Made by a program: the position numbers and the translations under genes. Below the pieces are notes generated by a model, which saw only the letters and a list, made by a program, of their open reading frames with translations, searched no databases and had not been told where the DNA came from. From Phallusia mammillata (lineage: Eukaryota > Chordata > Ascidiacea > Phlebobranchia > Ascidiidae), in contig QLIY01000836.1 in assembly GCA_003260075.1 (NCBI GenBank), forward strand, positions 5,261 to 69,260: DNA of 64,000 nucleotides, in the 5' to 3' direction. This document shows, one piece after another, positions 27,990-40,600 of this stretch (its first letter is position 1; each line of letters begins with the position of its first letter).

Positions 27990-30900
27990 CTGTATTTCGT
28001 ATTTAACAGCTATGCACATGCATGCATTCGTTGCTACGGCACCAAAACTCTAACATCGAAGCGTTGTTGGCTTCCAGCAGTCACAAGATCGCACTATTTG
28101 CACAGATGGGTTACTTTGGGTCAATAGTGATCAGCCAATCAGATTGAGCCGCACCTTTCCCTTTGTAACGCATGACTTAACCGCAAGATGTTTGTGTTGT
28201 AAACACAGTGGTAGATTTAATCAGACACACATACCTTTATTAATGCATAAAATTTTTCGTCATCAAGAATTAGAATCATAAAATAAAAAGTTCTTGATTG
28301 GCAAAGGCAGAATAGTTTGTAACATGCTTGCAAAGCAAAATGTGTTACATATGTTGTAGAGTAGATGTAAGAAACCAATTGTAATGGATGTTTTTAGGGT
28401 ATGACGTAATTCATAACTCCGATCAGGTTGTCACAAAATTGTGTTACCGTTCCTCGTCACTTGGACTGAACAAGTTAAACCAAATAAAGACTCTAACACT
28501 AAAAAAATTAAAAATACACATCTTACTTGAAACGAAGTAAATAATATACAATATTTTATTACAATAGTGTAATATGCACTAAAGCATGACAGAAAACATA
28601 TCTGCATGAAGCTAATTTGCATGATCATAGAAACCGGTGGAGCTACTAACGTTAGAACTCAAATTAGGCTACATTCTACAAGTTGCACATTACCGATAGG
28701 TGGCTCAAAGAGCATTTACGCATATTTGATAACAAGTGTGTGAAAATGCACACAATCATTGATTGCTTTCTAAATTTTTCTACCTAACACAAAATAGGTT
28801 TACATCTTATTTGTCCAGCATATCATTTTTATTGTAAAATGATTCAAATTTATTTTATCTATTCAAACAATTTTTTTATACATTGTGACACAATATGACA
28901 TTTTCGTCGTTAACGAGAAAAAGGTAGCCTGAGATAATTTATTGTTACATTTTTATGTTTATATTCAAAAATTACACATGCTTCCTCTTGATTAGAAAAA
29001 AAATATACCAAATTGACATGTTTGTGAATCGTGTGAATTAAAATTGAAAAAATCATGCAGAAGGTATGGGATAACAAAATAACAAACCCAGCACTTCACA
29101 CACATCCGCGTAATTTCTCGCTCGGTTCCCTGAGCACACAACAACAACAACATACTGCAACCGCTGCCTCATGTACTTCCTTTGATTACTTACGAACTGA
29201 AACTGAGGCTGATTTTGCACCAACCACAGACAATAACAACGAAAATGTTTGTTGGTTCTGTTGGTTGCCTTTTAATGTTCTGTTTAAAACATGTGCAAAA
29301 TGTTTGCCTTGATTATTTGTTGTTTGACACTAAAAAGCATTAAAATATTCCGTCCCATTTGACTATGTTAAGGTTACTACCAAAGTTGGTTTAATACTGA
29401 ATGTAAACATTAAAGACTTTGAACACGCCCCTACAGCTCTCGCACCGTGCCAATGGACACATGGGAAGTTGCAGTGATGTGTAAGCCTCACGTCGGGTTG
29501 TGATTTATGGACTTATCTATGTAAGCAATCCCCCTGCCCTAATGGGAAGTAGCTGTTAACGCGGCAGCGCAGAGCAAAAGCCTGAACAGCAACGAGCGTA
29601 TATTTCGGGTTGAATTTGAGGAGGTTCCTGCATGTCACAGCGCTCTTTCTCACAAGCATTTCCTCACAGAGAAATTTATATGTTATGCAAAACGACTGTG
29701 AAAGCAAGCAGCATAGGTAAAGGTTTTTTTTGAGTAATACTTATAGCACGGTATAGTTCTGTGTTTGATAGGGAAGTGCGTATTAAAGTTGTTCGAATGA
29801 CCTTTAAGCGTCGTCTGATATCGTCCGGCATGTCATTCAAGATGTCAATTGAGTCTTGGCAAATATTTGAGTTCCAACCAGCCGAGGGTCGTAAAGTATT
29901 GCACTTACACAAACTTTACATTGCACGAGTGTGTTACCCCCACTTCCGTCAAAAGCGTGCTATAGTTAATCGTCTATGTCCTTTAACTCGGCATAGAGCA
30001 AGCAAATGAGAACAGCTACTGAAATGTCAGCCATGTTTTATCATTGCATATATCGCGCGTTTTGTCATGCATTAAACTTTACTATGTTTTCATTGCTGTG
30101 TGCTGATATTAAGTTGGACCAGTCGTCGTATCACTACTTTGTCTCAGCCGTCGTTCGTTGGTTGGTACTTCGAACTTCCTGGCACGCGAAAGAATTGGAT
30201 AATTTATTCATTTAGTCGCCTATACGTTAAACTGGAAGTGGTGATGAGGCTGTGCGTGGGTCAACCCAGAATGCGTTTTGTTTAGACTATCCAAACAATA
30301 AGAACCACCACAAGTCGTTTACCAACGTTCAGAAGAGAAAGCATCGATGTGGAGGCGTGAAACAAACGTATGCGCGTCAGACGGGACCGTTTTGCGCCAT
30401 CGACAGTTTTTTTTCGCACCAGTTTCGTCATAAAAACGCCAAATTAAGCTGTTGATGGGCGGTGAAGTTTAGTCTTGTGATTAATCCACTTCTGTGTCAC
30501 CGAGTTGCGAGGCCGCGGGCGTTGAGTCGACGTACGCGCATTTGATATACAAGTGTCTATTGAATTCTCTCGTCAAATGGTCTCGTATTGAGTCGTTGGT
30601 TTAATTAAACGTTTCTGCATTATGTACTTGCGCCATGAAGATTCATGTAATTGAAAGCCGTAAATTACCGCCTTGAGCAAGGTGATCTCCATCGCACTGG
30701 CAATTAGAAATTTTGAAGAAGGTGAGCTACCAACGTTAATTACGGGGTTGTATAAGGAGATCTGCATACTTTAGTGGACTTATTTCTGACGGCAGCAATG
30801 GAAATCATGTCAGCGAGGCGCATATTACTGCTCGTAAACAGTCTGACAGAGTGGGCTGAACAATAAACTTCTGTTGTTGTTTTTTCGGGTGCACGATGCG

Positions 30901-32929
30901 CTAGAATAGGATGGTGAAACTAAAAAGACAGTCAAATGAATATGTCCTAAATGTTGTAGGTGAAAAGTTGCAATTAAAGCTTAGTGTCAGTTTGAAAGAT
31001 ACTTGTTGTCGTAAAATCAATATTCGTGAGGTCGTTTGCGCACGTCTACATACTTACCAATCCGCTGTCACTTGAGTGGCTTTAATCGTGCCAGCTTCCA
31101 ACAGCGAACCATCGAATATCAACTGATTTCAGTTACAATACGTGTATGCTTCGTTTTTTCGACACCAGGGCCAAGCACTCAAAGCAGAAGTACTTGTTTG
31201 GAATATGTGTTCAGGAGATGTTCCACATTTATCACTCGTCGCTGGGTGGAGGGGGGAGGGTCGTCATAAAACGATGCGACAGCGTAAGCCATCGGTTGTT
31301 AAGGTTTAAAACATATCCGGTCCGGACATAGCGAATCCAGTCGGTTTGTTTTATCTTCAGATTATAAAATTTAATTGTTTATCTTCGACTGTTAAGACAA
31401 AAGGCTGAGATGGCGCCACTCGATAGTAGACCTTTTTTAGAAGATCACTTTTAAGGTATCAAGCAGTGAGTAAATATGACAGCACAGTGCTATATGCCGA
31501 TGGTGAAAACGAAACTCGAATTGATAGCGTAACATTTCACATTGCACCTAAGTGCTAAGCTGTGCGTGCTAGCTGGCAAGCGAACAGTAAAAGCAGTCAT
31601 AAACATTTCGTTAAGACCCACTTGCGATGATCCAGGCGTAGATTTACTAGGAAATAAGGGAGTCAACGAATTAGATGCTTAAAAGTTTTGAATCGGTGTG
31701 ACATATGGAGTTTGTGTAGTTACGTTTTAGCAAGGGTTTGGACGTTTTATGGCTACAGTTAAGTTTATCGTCGCAAAATGCGTTGCAATTACGCTAAGAC
31801 AACTTGTAAAAATGTCCATGGCAACGAATTCGTACCACAGATACCCTAGTTTAGTTTCTTAACATCCAACAATCTAAGTGAAGATGTGTCTGTGTTATAC
31901 CGTTGGGTGTCGCAGTAGGGTATTCAACAGAAACTTCAACGCGTAGAACATAGGTCATCTGTAAAGATTCTCCAGAAACCCTTTTAGATCTTTTTTACTC
32001 ATGCACTGTAACTGCAAAGTATTGGGAAAATGTAACTGCATGGATTTCGAGCAAACTGTTAATTGATGTTAGACCTCGTGCAATTTTATGTTTATTTGGA
32101 ACTGATGACCAAGAACTGTTACTGAACTGCATCCTTCTGTGTGCGCGATATGTTATTTTTCAGAGCAAATACGCGCAAAGCAAACCAACTTTGCAAAGAT
32201 TTATTTATTCCCTAAAAACGCTAAAACACTCGGAGTTTCTACTTGCAATTAAAACCAACAAACGCCCTGATTTTTTACGTAAGTGGTCCGGCCTTTGATT
32301 GTCGCGTACTTGACTTGGCGTATTTCTTGTCTTGTTCGTATTCTTTCTCATTTTACTTGTTATTGTAATAAAATAACAAAAAAAAATAGAACATAGGTCA
32401 TTGTATTCCAGCAAAATTACTTTTATTATATAATAAAGGCAAAAATATAGGTGTAAAATTCCTGTTAACCAATCATAAGCTATGGTTTGGGATTCTTTGT
32501 TTCGCTATTGTCAACAGCTAGTCGTAACGTTTCGAGAAATTGAGATGAAAAAGGATTAGCAATTTACACATAACCAAGGTAATCAGCTTTAACATGGCTG
32601 CGAGCAGTTCGTAGGTTACGTTGTATTCTGCATGCACAAAGCAGTGCGACTGAGTGCATGGTTTGTTTTGTTGCTGGCGGCGGCGGAGCGCGTGATTTAT
32701 CGCGTCTTCCGCGAATGATATGATAATCTGCATTGTCCGGTATGCAAATCGCGCATCGCACTGGACCAAGTGAACCTCCGTCTCCTACCATTGACGACGC
32801 TTTTTTGTTGCACAGATTTACCTTGCTTTAAGTATTTTAGACTGTGAGCTTGTGACCTTCATTAGCGCACTTTGAACCTTCCTGACCTCAGGCGCGTTTT
32901 ACTGCCTAGCGCTACAAACGAGCTTAATT
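27990..32929. other. Intergenic region between acid ceramidase and the ZNF385-like gene
   Basis: Five kilobases with only one doubtful small ORF (29055-29312). The bases next to 27984 and 32930 should hold the two divergent promoters. GC content rises toward 29.4-34 kb compared with the CYFIP region, but no coding pattern was found there. Confidence 0.5.
29055..29312 (+). CDS. Doubtful small ORF with Cys-rich C-terminus (85 aa)
   Basis: An 85-residue frame from ATG, with a short poly-Gln stretch (QQQQ) in the middle and a tail NVCWFCWLPFNVLFKTCAKC rich in Cys and aromatic residues, the sort of segment that can be palmitoylated or membrane-associated. ATTAAA occurs about 25 bp after the stop and could serve as a poly(A) signal. 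No family is recognised and no introns are implied. It may be a real small gene, a terminal exon or chance. Confidence 0.3.
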   Translation: MQKVWDNKITNPALHTHPRNFSLGSLSTQQQQHTATAASCTSFDYLRTETEADFAPTTDNNNENVCWFCWLPFNVLFKTCAKCLP

Positions 32930-34611
32930 ATGTTTCATAACCCGAATGAGGCGGCTTTGCTTCAATCAGCCGGTTCGGGTATGGAGGGGGTTATCTCGCC
33001 GGAATCCTCATCGCTTATGATCCCTGTTGTCGGTCCATCTGGTGAGGTGATGTATTACCTACCTGCCGCTAACAGTCGCATCAACGGAGCGATGCCGCTT
33101 GCATCAGCGGGACAGCAACAACAGCTACCACCGCCGTTGAGGTTCGACCAACTTCAGCTTCCAAGTTTTCTTCAACAACACCAGCAGCAGACGAGCCCTG
33201 AAACGTTACTGATGAGATCAATATCAGGCAACTTGGTGCCATTTTGCGGCAACACTACGTCATCTTACACAGCCGGGCTGGAGCAAATCGCGCATCAGAA
33301 CTTATTTGCCGGAGGTTTTTCGACACTTGGTGGGCAACAACTAACTCAAAAATCCACAATCCACCAGCAGAACCTAGAAATGAGAGAAATTATGTCGCAG
33401 GTCGAAAAGCAGAAGTTCGTTTCAAACGACGCACAGAGTAAACAAGAAGCTCATCCTGGTAAGTCTATTAAGTAATGAGAAAGAGTATTGAGCTTGTTTA
33501 ATCTGCTGCTTACATGACAATACAAAAACGTGTTTTATCAATGTTCGTTTTTTTTTCGAGATACGGTTTTCCTTGTCACCAGTTGTTTGTGATTGCATTT
33601 AGAACGGCCATGTCTCACACTATTTAAAATAGCATTTTTTTAACATTGTTCAACCAATATACATTTGCTCATGTTTGATATGATTTTAGTTTGCGCGTTT
33701 ATCAATGCGCCTAGGTTGTCAAAATCGTGTGGTGGGCGCGTAGAACATCATTTGAAATGCCGCGGACTAAAAAATTTATGACCTTGATCCGACCAAGGTA
33801 GATTTTTCTCCTCGATTGTCCACTTTTAAGGAATTGCCGATGTGATGGAGGTGATAATAACCACGTAGAAAATAACGTTAACAATATGCCTTCTTCTGCT
33901 CATGGTGGTATTGAAAGTATAGCATTGTTTGATGTTTTGAATTGTTGTCAAAACACAAAGTGACCGGACGGCAAGTGTGCGAAAAGTTCATGATTAATTT
34001 AGGACAAGTGCGCACTTGACGCATGCTGCGAAAGACCCACATTAAACAATAATTTAGCTGGATTGAAATAGAGCTAAGTTACACAACGTGGCCTGCCCGA
34101 AAATAGCATCTGATATCGTCGCAAGTTTGTGAAATCAGCTTTTCGATTCCGTCCGTAATTGCGCCACATTAAAATTGATGAAGGTTATCGTATTCTTGTA
34201 TTAGGGATTCGCAAATTTGGTCTACGAAATTAAGCAACCGCTGCCTTCTCCGCGGGATACAGTTCCAAGCGGCGTTGAAATGGTTTATTAATAAGTTAAC
34301 CGCAACTGTGGCATGTTATGGGCCCCAGTATATAAGGATTAAATGGCAGCGGGGTCCGTGAGAAGCAACGAAATGAGCTGTCACTCATTACTAATTCACC
34401 GTGACACGCGGAATGGCGATCAAGCAAGAAATAATGTCTTACTGGCTAGAAGTAAGACTGTCAGGAGATATGGGGCAGTTGTATCGATTTCCGAATTCTG
34501 GCTATCGGTTTTGGATACATTTCATGTTTGGAGCAGTAGCAATTTTTTACGACGATCTACTTCGTGTGCTAAACCGACCGCGCGATCCGCAAAACACCGT
34601 TTGTCATTTAC

Positions 34612-34675
<64 letters not shown>

Positions 34676-37600
34676 GTACTGCCCTTTAAGTCTCTTGCGG
34701 GCAGCTAGGGCAGGAACAAGATAAAGCTTTCGGTCCCCACGGAATCGATGATATGCTCGGCTGGTCGGCTCTCGTCAATCTCCCAACTGCATTAGGCGAT
34801 TCGCTTACTTTGCATTGATCCAGAGAGAGGCCGGCGTCAGTTTATCCCCACGTATCGTGCGCTAATTTCTTCCGCTAATAAGCGTCAACGGTGACGCCGC
34901 GCCTCTGGTAGGCCATTGCAAATTGGCAGGGCATCGATCTCGCGGACGGCTCCCGTCGATTCCCGGCAGTTATTCAATGATGGGGTAAAGTAACACGTCG
35001 GTGTCAAAATTGGTGCGGCTGAACGAGGCTTAGAGACAATTTGCAGCACATTCTAAATAGACAAAAACAGTTTATCTGTATTAACTTGTTTCAATGTTAC
35101 CTCTTACAAAAATCGATAAAACTTTGTAGCTTAAAGCGATAATACTCATGAAGATATATTAATTGCCTTTGTGTAAGAATAATTTAAACCGAGCCGTTAC
35201 GATGAAGTCAGTTTGGATACTTTGCTGCACTGTGCGGAGAAAATTCGATACCTTCTCTCTGTGGACATATCTAAAGATGTAACGAGTTTTCCGTCGATAG
35301 AGTTTACGAGTATTACTTTAGGGAATTCGACGAATAACTTGAACAAGCTTTAGTCAACAAAGGCCGCATACTTGTAGTTTTATCGTTCGTTTCTTACCAT
35401 TGTGGCAAGTAGACGATGTCGCGTTAGTGGCATCTAAAAAGCTTTGGCTGGAAGACATTATTGCGATGAAGTAGGTGCCACACAGCAACTACCGCATAAC
35501 TTGAATCGATTTTTTTTCTTCATACAGCGTATGGGCATAGCAAATTTGCCAAATGCGCGCGATTCAAACTGTCGACTACTTAATTAATTTGCATCGATCG
35601 ATTGACGAAATCGAGTTTTTTTGCCCGGCTGTCTTAAAAGATTGATATTCTTTCTGGAGTGGACTGAAGGATCTCGTTCGGTAGAGCACAGCACAAATGA
35701 TTTTGTATTTGTTTCAGGCACAGCTTTACCAGGCGGTTTTAAGCAAATTACTTCAGAGACTGGTTCCGAAAATTTCCTTGAAAGTGGAACTGCAACTTGT
35801 GTCACAACAACAACAGTAGTTTTGGAATCTACCGAAAAAAACAGAGCGACATCTGGTTCACCGCGCATGGCTAATGTAAGTATACGTTCCATGCGTGACC
35901 CCATGTTTACAGAGAAAATGCTAGTAATTGGGGTTAATTTTGAGAGACGTGTGATGCCTTAAATAATACAAAAAATATAGTTCCTTAAACTTAAACATTG
36001 TAAAGCTTAGTTATTAGAATGTTTATAATTACACGTCTATTGAAGGAAAATTAATGAGAATAGAATCAAAAGTAAACAAAGGCTGTGTTTCTCAAGACAT
36101 AATAGTGACTAGCCTATATTTATTGTGTGACATGACACTTCATTTCGCGACAGTCGGCAAGCACCTGAGCGACATATCCGATTTAGACCGAGCCAATTGT
36201 ACCTTGTATTGTGTAAAACGCTTCGTGTAAGAAGTGTACACAAACACGAGGCTTATTAATCGAAAAAAGCTAGGTTTAGCATATTTCCTCAATTGAAAAG
36301 CAGAAGCATATGCAAACCTCTCATAAGCGAGCGCATTCATAAAATATTAACGCCTTTAATTGTTGGGGCGCTGCCGTGACGACTGCGAGGTTTGTGCAGT
36401 TGATGCGTGTGCATCACAAACCGACATTTCCGCGACGACAACTCGCTCGCGCTGTTGATTCGACTTTGAGTCTTTAACGAAGCCGCTCAATGGCGGTGTG
36501 TTTACGCTTCGTGGGCTCTAATTAGTTTCAATCGATTGTCCTTCTGTTGGCACAGTTTCGTAGGTCAGCAAGCGCACGTCAACGCTGAGTCGTAGCGATC
36601 CCGCTTTCAAGTTCCACTGCGTTGCCGCTTGGGATTTGCTGTAATGAACAGCACGTGGGGACCGTGAACTTTTGACTTGCGTCTATGCAGCTTGCATAGG
36701 GTAGCTATAATAATGATCTGCGCCAAACACCGGACGAATGCGATCCATTGCGCCATTACGGCTAATGTAATTCACTGCGGCCAACGTTATATACGCTTTA
36801 AGAAGCGCATCTGCCAGATCCCATTAGCACTCAACAATCCAATGCCATGGATCCCCTTTAACGGTGTTCAACTGTCATTTAGCCGACAATCAATTTTAGA
36901 ACTGTTCGGTGAAAAAGCAAAGCGAACAGCCATTGAGTATAGCTTTATAAGGTGGCTATGGCTAAACACACAGGTTATCTAATACCCTAGTTACAAAACC
37001 GTTGAGGTTAATACGGGTCGCTACACCTCAGTTGAGCCAAGGCGTTTGCCTGAAGTGGTTTACTGCTCACGCCCATTACAGCCCGATGTCTTGTTTTCGC
37101 GGCGATTGCACCAGACAGCTTATAGCCCAGTAGCTGTATGACATCGAAAAGCTCCTAACCGATAGAACGCCACACTTCCAACACCTGTTAGTTCGGTTCA
37201 ACTTCGTGGTACATATCAGTTTGTTTATTTCCCTCTTGATCTAGCTTGAAGTAAATAAACTTGCGGATAATCGCTTAGGGCAGGGGTTCTTAACCTTGGG
37301 TGCACGCACCCCCAAGGGGTGCGAGAACTGTTCCTAGGGGGTGCGGGGATGCTGAATCATTAAGGTTGGTTAGGTCTATTCTATTTAAGTAATTACAGAA
37401 GGGGGAGCGAAAATTGGTTAGTGATTTGAAAGGGGGTGCGAAAATTGGTTAGAGATTTGAAAGGGGTGCAGCAAGGAAAAAAGGTTAAGAACCACTGACT
37501 TAGGGTTTGCCAGAAACAAATTGTTGGTACAACTTATAAAAACGTCAACGCCATTTTGCTACAAATCTATTATGATTCGGCACAACAAAGTTTTGCACAA

Positions 37601-40600
37601 CAGCTTGCTTACAGACAACTGTAGTGGAGCTGGTACTGTTGTCTGTGGGAAAACTATGCAAAGGAGTGTTGAAAGACGAACTATGGTGTTGAGAAAATGG
37701 CCCTAACCTGACCGCGCGTTCGTCTGGTTAATCTTTGCTTGGCGGGGTTGACTTTCACGTCATCAGACGCTATGATGTAATGTTAAGTTCGATAGGCGTA
37801 CAAAGCTTGTATTCAACACACGATCGACGACTTAAACATTTGCATATATTAAGGCTTAGTTAGGTTTGGGTATTTTCACGTCGTGGTCATATAACATTAG
37901 TTAAACCAACATATATTTTATTACATAGCTCGGACCGGTGGAGAAGGCCGTGTTCCAACAAGCCCTGTTCAACCAGACAAAGAAAAGAAATCCAGGCACG
38001 GGAGGTATAGGGGAATCGGGAAAAAACAACTCACAGGTGATGAACATTGCTCTCTTCCAGGATTTGCTAGAACTAGTTGTGTTGGGTGAAACGGTGTAAA
38101 TCAGTGTTTTTCATTGGATTGTTACAACCAACCATTGATGTTGCCGAATCGGTGTGTCGAACTTTCAAACACTGCCGAATAGGCTCGTTTAGCTTCCGTT
38201 GTAATTCGCCGCATTACTTCGCCTTTTTTGCGTCGCATGTCAATCATCGGTAATTCAGTCTGTGCGACTGTTTCGCTGTGACTGAACGCCTGCTAGGGAA
38301 GGGACGGGGCACAGACAGTTAAATTTACATTAGCCCAGTATGTAGAAAGATCTTCAAACTTTAGTTAGCCGCGCTTGCCGAGAGAACATGAGCTTTTAAG
38401 ATCAAACAAAAAAAACGCCCTGACAATTATACTGGTACATTATGGCGCGTGTGAGGCGAACGCTTTACACTTCAGTAATCGTCAACAAAGATTTCGAAAA
38501 AATTCAAAGCACTTTTCAAGTAGATCAGAAAATATGCAGATTCAGCGCAGGGCGTCTGTAACGACAAGGTTCTTTTCTGTTTTGTGGCTTTATCTAGACT
38601 TAAGATCTACAGAGATAAAATCTGCTCAAGTGCAGACGACCGCACGCGGTTTGTGGACCGTTTGCCTGGTGGGCCTTGTGCCTTTGTTATTTAGTCAAGT
38701 ATTGAAAAAAGAGTAATAGCCGAAAGTAAAGGGTAGAATTTTACATCCTTTTTTAGAGTAGGCGTGATGGAGAATACCTGTGTTGATGTATTTGTAGTCT
38801 TGAACATCGCACATTTTGTAATGTTTACCTAGCGTCTGCTAGTATTGTCGATAGTCGGCGGTTACTGTTTGACGAGCAACAATCTATACAGCACATAGCA
38901 CAGCATGGAAAGCAAACATATCGTCATGATAAGATGTAGACCTCTAGATTACGACCTTCTTCGTACTAAATCAGGGAACCGCCAGCAACACAATGTTCCG
39001 TTCCCAAAGCCAGAGTGTTGTCAACTTACTCGTTAGAAGCTGCAGGAAACGACAACGGAAAGCTGGCGTTTGTTTGATGACAATGCAGCACGTATTATAA
39101 AGCTCATAGCTACTGCCGGGTAAAACACAAACTAAGTGCACATCGGAAACCGCTTGGTAATTTGCTACGGCGCGTCCAGTGAGGACTCGCAATAAACTTG
39201 AAACCAGCACAGATTTGTTGGAGAAAGGTGGCGGTTCGTGTTCTTTGTGTTTACGAAACAGGACGTGACAAGAGTCGTGGTTATTATAGCGATATCCTCA
39301 GACACACCAACCTCAGGAATAGAGCTTACAAGGTACACATTCCAACAACGCCCTTCTTTTAACGCCGTTATTTGGAATGAAAGTTAACTTAGATATTTGA
39401 GTGGTATAGCTGCCAATCATGTAGCATTACACAGCCTTAGCACTAAAACGCATTCTTGTAAGAAGGGTGTATACTTGTCAGACCGTAGAGACAGAAAAAC
39501 ATGGATGTACATACAGTTTTGTCCACTTGAAGTTTTTCTTTAGTGTCTACAGTAGATAGTTTTTGTTACGCAGTCGCGGAGTTTCCCCTAATACCTGCGA
39601 CTAAACGAGCTGTTCTTTATTTAGGTACGTGGCTTGCCGTAGACTTGCATGTGCTGTAATTTTGTGTATCCTTTTCTCTAACAAACGTGCATCAAAGTGA
39701 CTAATTGTGTTTTCACTGAACACTGATGCACTGTACATAAAATCATTTAATCACCAATTGCTGCTGGGCCCAGAGCAACTATATGGTACGAAACCTAACG
39801 TGTACTTCTGCTGTGCACTCGTTACCTTTCGCATATGGTTGACGCTGTCGATTTCTTTTGATTCAACCTGTAGGTTCAATCTGGTTTGCATTTGAAGAGC
39901 AAAAAACATTCGCGGGCTATGTTTGACAGCGGTGCCGGAAAAGGTAAGCAAGCGCCCGAACATACGCTTTTGAATGTGTTTTTGTACTAAATACCATCCC
40001 CAACTACTCTCATTGCAACAGGCTGACAGATTGATGAGCATTTTCGTGGAATGGTTCTTATCACCCAATCAATCTGTTTTCTTTTACTTTCGCTTTCTGT
40101 AGTGTGTTACTGTGTACTATACATTTACAGTCAGTTTCCGCATCCGTAACAATTGTTTTAATGACTCCGTTATTTATCAGGCACTGATCGTAGAAACCTT
40201 ATTGTTATTGTAATATCAACACAAGATTTTTAATTTATAGCTGTAGTTAGTGTTATGAAATAGGATGTATGGTTAAGAATTCTTCAAAAGTGTGATGCAA
40301 AAAGAATTGAAAACAAAAGTTACACGTTCTGTAACATTGATTCCTACTCTTGTTTATTGGTTTGCTTACAAGATTGTAATTTAATCATTTATTGCAAATT
40401 TCTAGATAAGGTTCTGGCTGCCTCTACATCAGCCCAAGTCGTTTACCCTGCTTCGGGGTTAAAAAAGAATGCGGATATTTTCCAGTTAGCTGACACAACA
40501 AGCACGTCACATGACTCAAGGGCGTTGAAGTGTGACAGTGGTGCGATTTCCCCAGCAATCGACCCCACCAGGCTCTTAGACACTGTAAAACCTGATCCCT

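Noticed and set aside
34343-34724. Two overlapping frames with long poly-Gly
   Set aside because: The poly-Gly comes from the 61-nt G run, the remaining residues show no conservation, and both lie in an intron of the ZNF385-like gene.
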